Of a stretch of 64,000 nt of DNA, positions 1 to 9,281 are shown piece after piece. The position numbers were made by a program, and so were the translations under genes. The stretch is from the NCBI GenBank assembly GCA_041602035.1, contig JBFIHA010000011.1, positions 1 through 64,000 of the forward strand, written 5' to 3'. Source of the DNA: JAOTVV01 sp041602035 (GTDB lineage Bacteria > Gemmatimonadota > Gemmatimonadetes > Gemmatimonadales > GWC2-71-9). The notes under the pieces are model-generated. The model had not been told where the DNA came from and did no database searches. It was given only the letters and a program-made list of their open reading frames with translations. Numbering within the stretch: position 1 is the stretch's first letter; each line of letters opens with the position of its first letter.

Positions 1-59
1 CCCGACGCCCCCCGATTCCTTTGGTGCGCTCGACCACGCCACGCACGACTGCGAGATCA

Positions 60-425
60 ATGCGACGTCGGTTTCTCTCCGTGACAGTGCTATGCTCCGC
101 CCTCATTGCCGGAGCGTGCGCGCAGACCTTCGACGCGACCACGCTTGGCGTCGAGGCCACGATGGCCTCGCCGCCCGCCACCCAGGTGCAAGGGGAGGAA
201 TTCCGCGTGAACCGCAAGGCGGTCTACCTGCTCTGGGGCACCCTCCGCGCCTCCAAGCCCTCGCTGGAAGAGGCGCTCGCCTCGCAGGTGACCGGGACGG
301 CGCAGGTCACGAACCTGCGCATCAAAGTGCGAAGCCGATGGTCGGACGTGCTCTTCACCGTGCTCACGGTGGGGCTCGTCGCCCCGCGAACAGTGACGTA
401 CGAGGGCGTCGTGGTGGGGCAGTAG
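60..425 (+). CDS. Small lipoprotein of unknown function
   Basis: A 121-residue protein with a basic N-terminus (MRRRF), a hydrophobic core and a lipobox-like site ending at Cys20 (IAGAC), so it is probably exported and lipidated. A hydrophobic stretch (VLFTVLTVGLV) lies near the C-terminus. An earlier in-frame start at 21 would add 13 residues before the signal peptide; the start at 60 puts the signal at the N-terminus and is preferred. I recognise no family. It converges with the outer-membrane gene that follows, with a hairpin between the two stops. Confidence 0.65.
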   Translation: MRRRFLSVTVLCSALIAGACAQTFDATTLGVEATMASPPATQVQGEEFRVNRKAVYLLWGTLRASKPSLEEALASQVTGTAQVTNLRIKVRSRWSDVLFTVLTVGLVAPRTVTYEGVVVGQ

Positions 426-427
426 CA

Positions 428-465
428 GGATCCCGGAGCGACGGTGCTCGCGCCGCCCCGGGTCC
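428..465. terminator. Hairpin between convergent genes, possible bidirectional terminator
   Basis: The arms GGA(T)CCCGG and CCGGGTCC pair over eight bases with one bulged T and enclose a smaller GAGC/GCTC pairing. It lies in the 57-base gap between two convergent genes. No T-tract follows, so termination is inferred from position only. Confidence 0.35.
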
Positions 466-482
466 GTGCGATGGAACGCTTT

Positions 483-1013
483 CTAGGGCGCGGACACGAT
501 CCCACCAAGCCGAATCGCGATCGTGATCTCGTTGACCTCCGAGTCGAACCAACGCCGGAAGCCACCTTCGAAGCCGATGGCGAAGCCGGTGTTGACCAAG
601 ACCCGATATCCGACCCTGGCCCCCACCCCAAATTCGCTGTTGGAGCCGAAGTCACTGTCGGCGTACTGGACCGCACCGCCCACTGAGGCATACGCAGAGT
701 TTGCTGCCGCTCCCGAGAATGCGTAGCCGAGGTGGCCGGCCACGCCGAGTGTCGTCAGCGTCTCGCCGCCACCGGAGAGAATGTTGAACGAAACTTCGGG
801 CTGGATGAGCACGCCACGTCCGAAGAAGAGATTCACATACAGTGGTGCCTGACCAACGATGCCCGCACCGGGCACCCCGATGTGGGTGAGGCTGCCTCCG
901 TTCGTGAGAATGCTGGCGCCTAGTCCGGACCCAATCTCGATCGTCGGGCCCTGGGCGTATGCGGTGACGGGGAACAGCAACAACGCGGCGAACGCTGGGA
1001 ATCGGGTCTTCAT
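483..1013 (-). CDS. Outer-membrane beta-barrel-like protein
   Basis: A 176-residue exported protein. Residues 1-20 form a signal peptide with a predicted cut after AYA-Q. The remainder is rich in glycine and in alternating hydrophobic/polar strands (GVGARVGYRVLV, AIGFEGGFRRWF), typical of small eight-stranded barrels of the OmpA/OmpW-like type; the exact family is not certain. Its ATG overlaps the waaA stop by four bases (ATGA), so translation is probably coupled to waaA, which fits an envelope role. Confidence 0.7.
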   Translation of the reverse strand: MKTRFPAFAALLLFPVTAYAQGPTIEIGSGLGASILTNGGSLTHIGVPGAGIVGQAPLYVNLFFGRGVLIQPEVSFNILSGGGETLTTLGVAGHLGYAFSGAAANSAYASVGGAVQYADSDFGSNSEFGVGARVGYRVLVNTGFAIGFEGGFRRWFDSEVNEITIAIRLGGIVSAP

Positions 1014-2314
1014 CGGTGGCTCCGGGGATGGTGGATGCAGTCGAATGTAGGAGCGCCGGTGAACCCGACAAGATGCGCGACGGTGGCTGCTGCCGCACCA
1101 GCGCGCACGGTGCTGCGTGCGGTGAGGCCAACGGATCGCCGATGGTCAGGGTCGGCAATCCATCGCTGCAAGGTCCCAGCGAGAACCCGCTCTGCACCGC
1201 GCCGCGGGAGCGCCACCCCGCCGCCCGCGTCCACGAGGGCGGCGGCGTCACGCGACGACTCGTACCTCGGTCCGACCGCGATCGGTAGCCCATAGGCGGC
1301 TGGCTCGATGACGGCGTGCAGCGTGTTGTGGCGGAAGCCGCCGCCCACGTATGCTGCGCTCGCCACTTGGTAGAGATCGAAGAGGATTCCCGAAGCGGTG
1401 ATCAGCACGCAGCGCGCTGTCGGCGTGTGTTCCGGGTGGTTCCACTCCTCCAGGTCGACGCCGAGCGCGGCGGCAAGGCGTCTCACGCGGACCACGCTCG
1501 CGGGGGTCACCGCGTGCGGCGCCAACAGGACGTGCACATCGGTGTGCGCAGCCAAGATGGTCCGAACGACGCGGAGCACCACGGGCTCGTCGGAGGGCTC
1601 AAGGCTCCCGCCGATGAGCACCGGGTACTCCCCGGCCCATGTCCGTAGTGTGCCAAGGGTGCCGAGCTCCGGGATGCGCTCGAGCACCGCGTCGTGGCGT
1701 GGGTCCCCCGTGATGACCACGGCGTCGGGCCGTGCGCCGAGCCGTCGCCACCGTGCCGCGTCGGCCTCGCTCGCCGCGCCAATCCACGAAACCGACGGGA
1801 GAACCCTGGCGTAGAGAAGACGTCCCGCCCAGGAGAGCCGACGGCTCCGAGGGCTCACTTCGGCCCCAACCACCGCTACGGGGACCTGTGCCAGTCGGCA
1901 CTGCCGGACGAATTCCGGCCACAGGTCACCCCGGGAGAAGACGACGACATCGGGGCGCACGGCGTCGAGCACGGCGCGGATCGGGGTCGGCTCGTCGGGC
2001 GGCAGATAGTCGGCGTGGACGCGCGCAAAGGACGGGTGCCATTCGGCCACGGACGGGGAGGTGTACGAGTGAACGAGAGCAAGACGCGGCACGGCCGACC
2101 GCAGTCGGGTGACGACGGGCCCGGCCGCCAGTGCCTCGCCCACCGACGCGGCGTGCACCCACACCAACCGGCCGTCCGGCCGATGTGCCTGGGCCCACCG
2201 CACCCAGCGGTCACTCGCGTGGCGGCGACCGGCGAGCGCAGTGCGAAGGGTGCTGCGCGGCAGCGGTATCCGGTGGACGATCCGGGAAGCCCCGTGATAG
2301 GCGGCACGGTACAT
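1010..2314 (-). CDS. waaA: 3-deoxy-D-manno-octulosonic acid (Kdo) transferase WaaA
   Basis: A GT30-family glycosyltransferase of 434 residues that transfers Kdo from CMP-Kdo to lipid A precursor at the inner membrane. The N-terminal motif WVHAASVGE, with the family's catalytic Glu, and the C-terminal ASGILFDLYQ...GGFRHNTLHAVIEPAAYG block are diagnostic. Most WaaA proteins have an N-terminal membrane anchor; here the first 40 residues are basic and not strongly hydrophobic, so attachment may be peripheral. Its presence implies a lipid-A-based outer membrane. It is coupled by ATGA overlap to the barrel gene downstream and diverges from the CPBP gene with only 29 bases between starts. Confidence 0.9.
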   Translation of the reverse strand: MYRAAYHGASRIVHRIPLPRSTLRTALAGRRHASDRWVRWAQAHRPDGRLVWVHAASVGEALAAGPVVTRLRSAVPRLALVHSYTSPSVAEWHPSFARVHADYLPPDEPTPIRAVLDAVRPDVVVFSRGDLWPEFVRQCRLAQVPVAVVGAEVSPRSRRLSWAGRLLYARVLPSVSWIGAASEADAARWRRLGARPDAVVITGDPRHDAVLERIPELGTLGTLRTWAGEYPVLIGGSLEPSDEPVVLRVVRTILAAHTDVHVLLAPHAVTPASVVRVRRLAAALGVDLEEWNHPEHTPTARCVLITASGILFDLYQVASAAYVGGGFRHNTLHAVIEPAAYGLPIAVGPRYESSRDAAALVDAGGGVALPRRGAERVLAGTLQRWIADPDHRRSVGLTARSTVRAGAAAATVAHLVGFTGAPTFDCIHHPRSHR

Positions 2315-2343
2315 ACGATGCTGTTGGTGATAGCTTACGGGCC

Positions 2344-3084
2344 ATGACCATGCAACAGTACTTCCGCACGAGTCGCGAGGCGCGCTACAGCGTGCTGTTC
2401 GCGTTCCCGCTGTTGCTGCTCTATGAGGGACTCGCAGCCGCGCTGTCGGGGTCGGCTGTGGCGGGTGTGCGGAACGGGGCCGACGTACTGCTCAAGACGC
2501 TGTTCCTGAGCCTCGGCGGTCGGTGGGGGCTCCTGGTGTTCGGCATTCTGTTCGTGAGCGTCGGCGGGTGGATCGTCTGGCGTGACAACCGCCAGCGCTC
2601 GTCGCCGATCAACTGGCGGGTCTTCCTGGGGATGTTCGGCGAGAGCATCCTCTATGCCGCGTTCTTCGGTCAGACCGTGGCAATCCTCACCGCCTGGCTG
2701 CTGCAGGGAGGGCCGTCGCTGGCCATCCAGGCCGGAAGCCCCGTGGCGTCGCTCCCGCTCGGCACGCAGCTCGTGGTGTCGCTTGGCGCGGGCATCTACG
2801 AGGAGCTGGTCTTCCGGGTGTTGCTGGTGTCGGGTCTTGTGGCGCTGGGGCTTCGTTTCAAGTGGAAACGCTCGGCAGCCGTCGCTGCGGCGGTCGTCGC
2901 AAGCGCGCTCATCTTCAGCGCGTTCCACTACGTAGGTCCGTACGGAGACCCGTTCACGACTCCGTCGTTCACGTTTCGCGCGATCGCGGGTCTGCTGCTG
3001 AGCGCGCTGTACGTGTTCCGCGGCTTCGGCGTCGCCGCCTGGACGCACGCGCTCTACGACGTGGGGTTGGCGCTGCTAGGCTAG
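2344..3084 (+). CDS. CPBP-family intramembrane glutamic protease
   Basis: A 246-residue polytopic membrane protein. The three CPBP (Rce1-like) motifs are present: EELVFR at about residues 152-157, FSAFHYVG at about 190 and HALYDVG near the C-terminus, giving the Glu/His set that coordinates the active site. The start at 2344 was chosen because hydrophobic segments begin shortly after it; the frame is open upstream but codes for low-complexity sequence there. The substrate is unknown. Its stop shares the bases CTAG (3081-3084) with the stop of the convergent DsbA-like gene. Confidence 0.85.
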   Translation: MTMQQYFRTSREARYSVLFAFPLLLLYEGLAAALSGSAVAGVRNGADVLLKTLFLSLGGRWGLLVFGILFVSVGGWIVWRDNRQRSSPINWRVFLGMFGESILYAAFFGQTVAILTAWLLQGGPSLAIQAGSPVASLPLGTQLVVSLGAGIYEELVFRVLLVSGLVALGLRFKWKRSAAVAAAVVASALIFSAFHYVGPYGDPFTTPSFTFRAIAGLLLSALYVFRGFGVAAWTHALYDVGLALLG

Positions 3085-3779
3085 CGCGGCTGCCCCGCCG
3101 TCTTTGCCGTATAGATGGAATCCAGGATGGGTCGCCACACCTCGATCGGTTGGGCGCCCGGGAGCAGCCCACCTTCGATCACGAACGACGGTGTGCTGCT
3201 GATGCCCGATCGGAAGCTGGCCTCCGCCTCCTGCTGCACCAACTCGCGGACCGCGCCGGTCACAACGCACTCTTGTAGCGCGGCGCGGTCCATGGCAGCT
3301 GAATCGGCATAGGCAAAGAACAGCCGGGACGGATCCGGGAGATTGGCCCACGCGCTCTGATGCTTGTAGAGCAGGTCGTGTGCGGGCCAGAAGCGATCCT
3401 GAAGCGCGGCGCACATGGCGAATTCGTGGGCGGCGAGCGCGTTGGCATGCAGCGACGGCAGCGGCAGATTCAAGAAGATGAACCGCGCCTTCCCCGTGCT
3501 GATGTACTCGCGCTCGAGGATCGGAAGCGTTTCGTCCCAAAACACCCGACAGAACGGGCACTGGAAATCGCTCGCCTCGAAGATCGTGATTGGCGCCGCC
3601 CTGTCACCTTTCGAACGCGCCGCCAACAGATCGTCGCGCAGCTCCTGGATCTGCGCCTCTGTGGGCCGTGGCAGCTCGGGTTCGTCGGCGTTGGAATCGA
3701 GCGCGGTGAGCGCCGCCCCCACGGCCAGGAGTCCAAGCCCAACGAGTCCCGCAAAGAGGAGTGCCTTGCGCTGCGTCAC
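3081..3779 (-). CDS. DsbA-like thioredoxin-fold protein, membrane anchored
   Basis: A 232-residue protein starting at a GTG. An uncleaved-looking hydrophobic anchor covers residues 6-27, followed by a thioredoxin/DSBA-like domain with active-site CPFC (Cys74, Cys77) in the context FEASDFQCPFC, and a later cis-proline loop STPSFVI. This is the arrangement of extracytoplasmic disulfide oxidoreductases (DsbA/BdbD, thioredoxin_4 family). Whether it oxidises or isomerises cannot be told. The GTG at 3779 puts the anchor at the N-terminus; the open frame continues upstream into the preceding gene without conserved sequence. Confidence 0.8.
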   Translation of the reverse strand: MTQRKALLFAGLVGLGLLAVGAALTALDSNADEPELPRPTEAQIQELRDDLLAARSKGDRAAPITIFEASDFQCPFCRVFWDETLPILEREYISTGKARFIFLNLPLPSLHANALAAHEFAMCAALQDRFWPAHDLLYKHQSAWANLPDPSRLFFAYADSAAMDRAALQECVVTGAVRELVQQEAEASFRSGISSTPSFVIEGGLLPGAQPIEVWRPILDSIYTAKTAGQPR

Positions 3780-3823
3780 GATCCCTCGCTTGTCCGGATG
3801 ACTGGCGCCCGCCCTGCCACCAC

Positions 3824-4600
3824 CTAGTGTCGCCACCGGCGTTCGCCGTTCCCGGGATTCAGGGGAACGCGCACCGGGACCAGCCGCGTCACCGTGACCG
3901 CGGCATTCCAATAGTACTCCAGAAACGGGTTTTCGGGGTCGGGGAGGCGGGTCACGAGCCACCACCGCCCCGGGTCGACCCGGAGCGTCACCCGACCGTC
4001 GCCGTCCGTTGTGCCCTCCACCACCCGCGCTCCAGCGTCGGCGATCGCGGCGGCGGCAGCGTCCGCATAGCCCTCGTACGCGTCATACTCCCACCGGCGG
4101 AGGGAGTCGGCCGCCGCCTGAGCGCGGCGGGCCAAGCCAAGATCGGAGGCCCCAAGGCGCCGCAGGGCGGCGTCCCGTTCGGACGCGCGGTCGGCGAGGC
4201 GAGCGTACGACTGACGGAATCGCTCGTACAGTGCGGCGTATTGGGGTGTCCCACGGTCCATCGCGAACAGGGAATCCGACAGCGCCACCACCGAATCGCG
4301 TAGCGCCCGCCAGGGACGGTTCAGTTCTTTGAACGGGTCGTCGGCCGGGCGAGCGTACGCCCGAAGCTCCTGCTCGAGCTGGCCGAAGTCGGGCCGAGGG
4401 GTCGGCGCGGCGGTCGTGAGCGAATCGAGTAATCGATCGGGATCGAAGGGGAGCGCCGTAATGTCGAGCGCCGACATCGCTCGGCCGTCCTCCCAGGTGG
4501 CATGGACGAAGATCTCGGTTTCGCCATCGCACCCCGATGTGAGGGCCGCCGACAGGATGAGGGGCGCCCAGGGGGCGCGAAGCTTCCTGATGGCCTTCAC
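3824..4600 (-). CDS. Lipoprotein with helical middle region, unknown function
   Basis: A 258-residue protein whose GTG start gives a basic signal sequence ending in a lipobox (LTSGC, Cys24). A beta-rich N-terminal part (EIFVHATWEDG) is followed by a long charged helical region with many Ala, Arg and Glu residues, and then a C-terminal beta domain (GDGRVTLRVDPGRWWLV) that resembles a small carboxypeptidase-regulatory or transthyretin-like fold. No family is recognised with confidence. It is co-directional with the M23 peptidase gene upstream and the DsbA-like gene downstream, so an envelope role is likely. Confidence 0.65.
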   Translation of the reverse strand: MKAIRKLRAPWAPLILSAALTSGCDGETEIFVHATWEDGRAMSALDITALPFDPDRLLDSLTTAAPTPRPDFGQLEQELRAYARPADDPFKELNRPWRALRDSVVALSDSLFAMDRGTPQYAALYERFRQSYARLADRASERDAALRRLGASDLGLARRAQAAADSLRRWEYDAYEGYADAAAAAIADAGARVVEGTTDGDGRVTLRVDPGRWWLVTRLPDPENPFLEYYWNAAVTVTRLVPVRVPLNPGNGERRWRH

Positions 4601-4663
4601 CGGCGTCGCGGCCCGAGTGGAGACGCGGTGCGGGAGTCCCAAGTCACGACAAAGCCGTGTGGC

Positions 4664-5602
4664 TCAGTCGACGATGGCCCGGGGGAAGATGAAGTCTCGC
4701 GGATTGACCGTCTTGCGGTTGACTTGGATTTCGTAGTGGAGGTGGGGACCGGTCGCGATGCCGGTCTTGCCGACCTCGGCGATCTTGTCGCCCCGTGTGA
4801 CCGAATCCCCGACGCGCACCAGAATCCGTGAGCAATGCGCGAAGAACGTCTGCACGCCATGCCCATGGTCGATGGTGACCGTCTTGCCGTACCCACTGAT
4901 GGTTCGGACCTCGACGACCCGCCCCTTGGCCGGGGCGAGGATCGGCGTTCCGAACGGTGCCGACACGTCGATGCCGGGGTGCGGGCGCGGCTCGTTGTAG
5001 ATCGGGTGCATGCGGATCAGGGCATACCCACTCGTGAACCAGCCCTGGTCCTCGGGAATGGGCGAGATCGACGGCGTACGGCTCAAGCGGTCGGTATGCG
5101 ACTCGAGGCTATCGATGGCCTCGTGGAACGAGCCGGCGAGGAGATTCGCACGGCGAATGTAGTTGTCCAGGTCGCTCCGCAGGTCGAGGGCCCGTCGACC
5201 TTCGGGCGCTTCAGAGAGAAGGTGCTCGTCCTCGGTCCACGCCGCCGCCGGGCCACCGACGCCGGCGAGCTGCACGGAGGGGTCGTTGGGCTCGAGGCCG
5301 GCGAGGAGGCGGACCAACCGGTCCCGCTCCGCGATCGACTGAATGGTGTCCCCCAGGGCGGCCAAGTGCTCGTGGGCACGATCCAGCTCGACCGTCAACA
5401 AGGTGTTCCGCCGCTCCAGTCGATCCAGCCTGGACAGGTCGATGGCACGCTTGGTGGTCGCGACACCAAACACCAACGCGGTCATACCCGCGACGGCGAG
5501 CACGGTCGCGAGCACTCGGAACTTCGTCAGGGAGACACTCACCGAGCGGGATTCGCCCGCCCCATGAGGTACCAGAACCACCGTCCACTTCCGCGCTGCC
5601 AT
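4664..5602 (-). CDS. M23-family peptidase, membrane anchored
   Basis: A 312-residue cell-wall hydrolase-like protein. One membrane helix lies at about residues 28-48, a coiled coil at about 51-95, and a C-terminal LytM/M23 domain with the zinc-site motifs HPGID (His208, Asp212) and HLH (His287, His289), plus a conserved GHG/FFAH segment. All zinc ligands are present, so it is probably an active peptidoglycan endopeptidase rather than an EnvC-type activator. ATG 5602 is chosen because it is preceded by GAGG at a good distance, and a promoter with a perfect -35 box lies about 85 bases upstream. Confidence 0.88.
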   Translation of the reverse strand: MAARKWTVVLVPHGAGESRSVSVSLTKFRVLATVLAVAGMTALVFGVATTKRAIDLSRLDRLERRNTLLTVELDRAHEHLAALGDTIQSIAERDRLVRLLAGLEPNDPSVQLAGVGGPAAAWTEDEHLLSEAPEGRRALDLRSDLDNYIRRANLLAGSFHEAIDSLESHTDRLSRTPSISPIPEDQGWFTSGYALIRMHPIYNEPRPHPGIDVSAPFGTPILAPAKGRVVEVRTISGYGKTVTIDHGHGVQTFFAHCSRILVRVGDSVTRGDKIAEVGKTGIATGPHLHYEIQVNRKTVNPRDFIFPRAIVD

Positions 5603-5686
5603 CTCAGCCTCGATTCCGACGCTGCACCTCGGTGTTTCGCAATCGCCACACCCTGCGGCGAACCAGAGGCGGGCGAGGTGGCGGAA

Positions 5687-5716
5687 AAGATAGAGTGGCG
5701 GACAAAGCGCTGTCAA
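5687..5716 (-). promoter_or_regulatory. Sigma-70-type promoter upstream of the M23 peptidase gene
   Basis: Read on the minus strand, a perfect TTGACA (5716-5711) and TATCTT (5692-5687) are separated by 18 bases. It lies in the gap between the metG stop and the M23 peptidase start, on the correct strand, giving a leader of about 75 bases. Confidence 0.6.
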
Positions 5717-5756
5717 CCACCGGCGTCACACATGTAAATTATTGTAAAACAACCAC

Positions 5757-7277
5757 TTACGATACACGGCTGTCTTTGGGGAAGAGCGGTGGGGGCTTCC
5801 GAGAGGCCGCACCACCGGTTGGGGGACGCTCCACATACCCCCATGGCGCGTCTGCCACGGTGTCCGGTAGGCCCAGCGCGTCCCACACGGCCTGGGTTTT
5901 CGCGGGCATGAAGGGGCTTGCCAGCAGCGTGATCCGGGCCAGCCCTCGGGCCAGGGCGGCGAGCGTGTCCTCGAGCTCGGCCGTGCGACCTTCCTTGGCA
6001 AGCGTCCAGGGGGCGCGCTCCTCGACGAACCGATTGGCCAGGTCTACGAGCTTCCAGGTGAGATCGCCCCCCTCGTGCAGCAGGTGGTGGTCCATGGCGG
6101 ACCGATAGCCGGCCACGATCTCGTCTCCGGCCGTGTCGAGCGTCGTGGGTTCGGCGCGGTCCGGGATGCGGCCGTCGAGGTACCGCCCCACCATGGCCAG
6201 AACCCGGCTGGCCAGATTGCCGTACCCGTCCGCAAGCTCCGCGGTGTAGCGGACGTCGAAGCGTTCCCACGAGAAGTTACCGTCGGCGTTCCACGGCACC
6301 TCACGGAGCACGAAGTAGCGCAACGCGTCCGGGCCGTGGCGATCGATGATCTCGCGTAGGGTGACGCGCACGCCGGCGGTCTTCGAGAACCGCGCGCCCT
6401 TCGTCGTGATCCAGCCATGGCACCAGACCTGCCGCGGTGGCTCCACGCCCGCGGCCATCAGCATGGCCGGCCAGAGGGCAGCGTGAAATCGAACGATGTC
6501 CGGACCGATGACGTGGACGTCGGCGGGCCACATCTCGACGAACTCGGCATCGGGGTATCCCGTGGCCGAGAGGTAGTTGATGAGTGCCTCGAACCACACG
6601 TAGACCACGTGGCTCGGATCATCCGGCCACGGGATGCCCCAGGGCACGCGTGACCGGCTGACGGAGATCGTTTGATCGTCGGTCCACTCCTCCACAACAT
6701 TCCGGACTTCGTTGAGCTTCGATGTCGGTTGGACGAATTCGGGTTGGGCGTCGTACAGGTCGAGCAGGGCGCGTCGGAAGCGTCCGACGGCGAAGACGTA
6801 GTTGGGTTCCTTCACCCACGAGATCGGTCGGGTCGGGTGGGTCGGGCAGAGCCCGTCCACGAGGTCCTTTTCCAGCTTGAACGCCTCGCACCCGACGCAG
6901 TAGTAGCCCTCATAGACGCCCTCGGAGATGTGTCCTGCCTGTTGAATCCGGCGGAACAGCTCCTCGACCGTGCGTCGATGCCGGTCTTCCGTCGTCCGAA
7001 TGAAATCGGTATGGCTGATGGAAAGCTCGCGCCAGGCGGTCTGGAACCGTGTGGCGATGTCGTCCACCCAGTCTTGCGGCGCGATGCCCTGTTCCTCGGC
7101 GCTTTGGGCGACCTTCTGCCCGTGCTCGTCCATCCCGATGACGAACGACACGTCGTGGCCCCGCAGGCGGCGGTACCGCGCGACACAGTCGGCCCCGATC
7201 TTCTCGTATGCGTGCCCCAGATGGGGCTCGCCGTTCGAGTAGTCGATGGCGGTCGTGATGTAGAACCGGTCCCTCAC
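5757..7277 (-). CDS. metG: Methionyl-tRNA synthetase
   Basis: A class Ia aminoacyl-tRNA synthetase of 506 residues that charges tRNA-Met. The HIGH-like motif is HLGH (residues 19-22), the zinc-knuckle insert has CVGC followed by a CPTH pair, and the KMSKS-type loop is RFSKT at about residue 296. The protein ends after the anticodon-binding helical domain and lacks the C-terminal EMAP/Trbp111 dimerisation domain of many bacterial enzymes. GTG 7277 was chosen: it overlaps the psp1 stop (GTGA) and leads directly into the first Rossmann strand (FYITTAIDY). It is the last gene of the dnaE-accA-psp1-metG run. Confidence 0.92.
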   Translation of the reverse strand: MRDRFYITTAIDYSNGEPHLGHAYEKIGADCVARYRRLRGHDVSFVIGMDEHGQKVAQSAEEQGIAPQDWVDDIATRFQTAWRELSISHTDFIRTTEDRHRRTVEELFRRIQQAGHISEGVYEGYYCVGCEAFKLEKDLVDGLCPTHPTRPISWVKEPNYVFAVGRFRRALLDLYDAQPEFVQPTSKLNEVRNVVEEWTDDQTISVSRSRVPWGIPWPDDPSHVVYVWFEALINYLSATGYPDAEFVEMWPADVHVIGPDIVRFHAALWPAMLMAAGVEPPRQVWCHGWITTKGARFSKTAGVRVTLREIIDRHGPDALRYFVLREVPWNADGNFSWERFDVRYTAELADGYGNLASRVLAMVGRYLDGRIPDRAEPTTLDTAGDEIVAGYRSAMDHHLLHEGGDLTWKLVDLANRFVEERAPWTLAKEGRTAELEDTLAALARGLARITLLASPFMPAKTQAVWDALGLPDTVADAPWGYVERPPTGGAASRKPPPLFPKDSRVS

Positions 7278-8311
7278 TCGCCGATCCCGTCGCCCTTCCC
7301 ACCGCCGCCGTCGGTCTTCGGAGGTCGACGGTCGCGCGAGCCGCGCCGGCGCGACCGCCGTCTCCGTCGCTTCCGGGGCGACACGGCCTGCACGGCTTGT
7401 TCGGTCGTGAGCGTGTCCCGCTTCCCGGCGGGAGGCTGTGCCTCCTTCGGCTTCGCTGGTGGCGCCGGTTCCCGCGCCGCCACGTCCTGCCGGAGGGCGT
7501 CCAACCGCTCGATGCGCGTCTGGTCGTTCGCACGGAGAAGTACCCGGTCGCGGAAGATGTCGACCGCCTCGACGACCTCCCGACCGCGGGAGGTGAGCAG
7601 GGCTCTCCCGATCTTGGGAAACCGCTTGCGGGCCGAAACGTAGAAGTCGTGTTCGTACCGCAGACAACACAGCAGACGGCCGCATCCACCGGAAATCTGG
7701 GTGGGGTTGAGTGACAGCCGCTGTTCCTTGGCCAATGCGAGGCTCACGGGGCGCAGCTCCGGCAGCCAGGAGGAGCAGCAGAACTGCCGGCCGCAGCGAC
7801 CGACACCATCCAACCGCTTCGACTCGTCGCGCGCCCCGATCTGCCGTAGCTCGATCCGCGTGCGGAACAGGCTGGCCAGATCCCGCACCAGCGAGCGGAA
7901 ATCGACGCGCTTGTCGGCCGTGAAGAAGACCGTGAGCTTCTTCCGATCCCACTGCCATTCGGCATCGGAGACCTTCATCGCGAGCCCGTGGGCACGCACG
8001 CGTTCCATCACCTTGCGTCGCACGTCCCGCTCGGCGATCCGCAGCTGCTCGCTGACGTAGGCCTCGTCGGAACTGGCCGTGCGAACGATGGCCGACGTAG
8101 GCTCCTTCGCGGCGCCGAGGGAACATCCCTCGCACGACACGCCGCACTTCTTCTCCGCGAGCCCGCCCACGGCCGACACGTATCCCAGATCCTCCCCACG
8201 CTCGGCCGGTACCACGACAGGGTCGCCGACCTTGAGCCCGTCCTCCCGATCCCACGTGAAGAACTCGCGGCGATTCCCCTTGAACCGGACTTCCACGACG
8301 GTCGGCATCAT
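7274..8311 (-). CDS. PSP1-domain protein (YaaT/RicT-like)
   Basis: A 345-residue PSP1-family protein. The conserved cysteine clusters are present: CGVSCEGC early, RCGRQFCCSSW in the middle and GGCGRLLCCLRYEHDFY after it. In Bacillus subtilis the homologue YaaT (RicT) works with YlbF and YmcA, binds iron-sulfur clusters and affects RNase Y activity; the same biochemistry here is inferred from the family. The C-terminus is an unusual very basic tail (RKRRRRRSRRR), suggesting nucleic-acid contact. Start 8311 overlaps the accA stop (ATGA), and its stop overlaps the metG GTG, so the three genes are tightly coupled. Confidence 0.85.
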   Translation of the reverse strand: MMPTVVEVRFKGNRREFFTWDREDGLKVGDPVVVPAERGEDLGYVSAVGGLAEKKCGVSCEGCSLGAAKEPTSAIVRTASSDEAYVSEQLRIAERDVRRKVMERVRAHGLAMKVSDAEWQWDRKKLTVFFTADKRVDFRSLVRDLASLFRTRIELRQIGARDESKRLDGVGRCGRQFCCSSWLPELRPVSLALAKEQRLSLNPTQISGGCGRLLCCLRYEHDFYVSARKRFPKIGRALLTSRGREVVEAVDIFRDRVLLRANDQTRIERLDALRQDVAAREPAPPAKPKEAQPPAGKRDTLTTEQAVQAVSPRKRRRRRSRRRGSRDRRPPKTDGGGGKGDGIGE

Positions 8312-9273
8312 GCCTCGATGAACTGACCCATGCGCCGGTACTTCTCGGCGCGGCGCCTCCGGAGGTCGCCGGCGTCGAGTTCGGCGACCTCGGCGACGTG
8401 GCGCCGGAGCACCGCGCCGAGGGCCTCGCCGGCGCTGTCCGGGTCGGCGTGGGCGCCGCCCGCGGGTTCCGAGATGATCTCGTCGATGATGCCGAGGGAC
8501 TTGAGGTCGGTGGCGGTGAGCTTCAGGGCATCGGCCGCGCGCTCCTTTTGCGTCGCGTCGTTCCAGAGAATGGCGGCGCATCCCTCGGGTGAAATCACCG
8601 AATAGATGGCGTTTTCCAGCATCAGCAGCCGGTCGGCCAGGCCCAGCGCCAGCGCACCGCCCGAGCCGCCCTCGCCGATGACCACGGCGATGATGGGGGA
8701 GTGCAGCGCCCCCATCTCCTCCAGGTTGCGCGCGATGGCCTCGGCCTGGCCGCGTTCCTCGGCGCCAAGCCCGGGATAGGCACCCGGGGTGTCGATCAGG
8801 GTGATGACCGGCGCCCCGAACCGTTCCGCCATGTGCATCAGGCGGAGCGCCTTGCGATAGCCCTCCGGGTGTGGCATGCCGAAGTTCCGGCGCAGGTTTT
8901 CCTTGGTGTCGCGCCCCTTCTGGTGACCGATCACCACCACGGGGCGGCCATCCAGCCTGGCCCAGCCACCGACGATGGCAGGGTCGTCGCGGAACAGCCG
9001 GTCGCCCTTGAGCTCCACGAAGTCGGTGAACACCCGCTCGAGGTAGTCCATCGTGAAGGGACGCCGCGGGTGTCGCGCCACCTGGACCCGCTGCATCGGG
9101 GTGAGCGTTCGATAGATGTCGCGCCGAAGGTCGGCGAGCTTGGTCTCGAGCGGTGCAATCTCGCCGCGCACGTCGAGCCGGCGGTCGTCGGCCATCTTTC
9201 GAAGTCCGGCGATCTGCTGCTCGAGCTCGGCGATCGGCTTCTCGAAATCCAGATGAAACTCCGTCCGTGCCAT
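8308..9273 (-). CDS. accA: Acetyl-CoA carboxylase carboxyltransferase subunit alpha
   Basis: A 321-residue AccA that, with AccD, transfers the carboxyl group from carboxybiotin to acetyl-CoA in the first step of fatty-acid synthesis. The N-terminal coiled region (FEKPIAELEQQIAGLR), the ELKGDRLFRDD segment and the oxyanion-forming block LIDTPGAYPGLGAEERGQ are typical. Length is normal for the family (about 315-320). It lies eight bases after dnaE, an order common in bacteria. AccD is not in this window. Confidence 0.95.
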   Translation of the reverse strand: MARTEFHLDFEKPIAELEQQIAGLRKMADDRRLDVRGEIAPLETKLADLRRDIYRTLTPMQRVQVARHPRRPFTMDYLERVFTDFVELKGDRLFRDDPAIVGGWARLDGRPVVVIGHQKGRDTKENLRRNFGMPHPEGYRKALRLMHMAERFGAPVITLIDTPGAYPGLGAEERGQAEAIARNLEEMGALHSPIIAVVIGEGGSGGALALGLADRLLMLENAIYSVISPEGCAAILWNDATQKERAADALKLTATDLKSLGIIDEIISEPAGGAHADPDSAGEALGAVLRRHVAEVAELDAGDLRRRRAEKYRRMGQFIEA

Positions 9274-9281
9274 AGTCGATC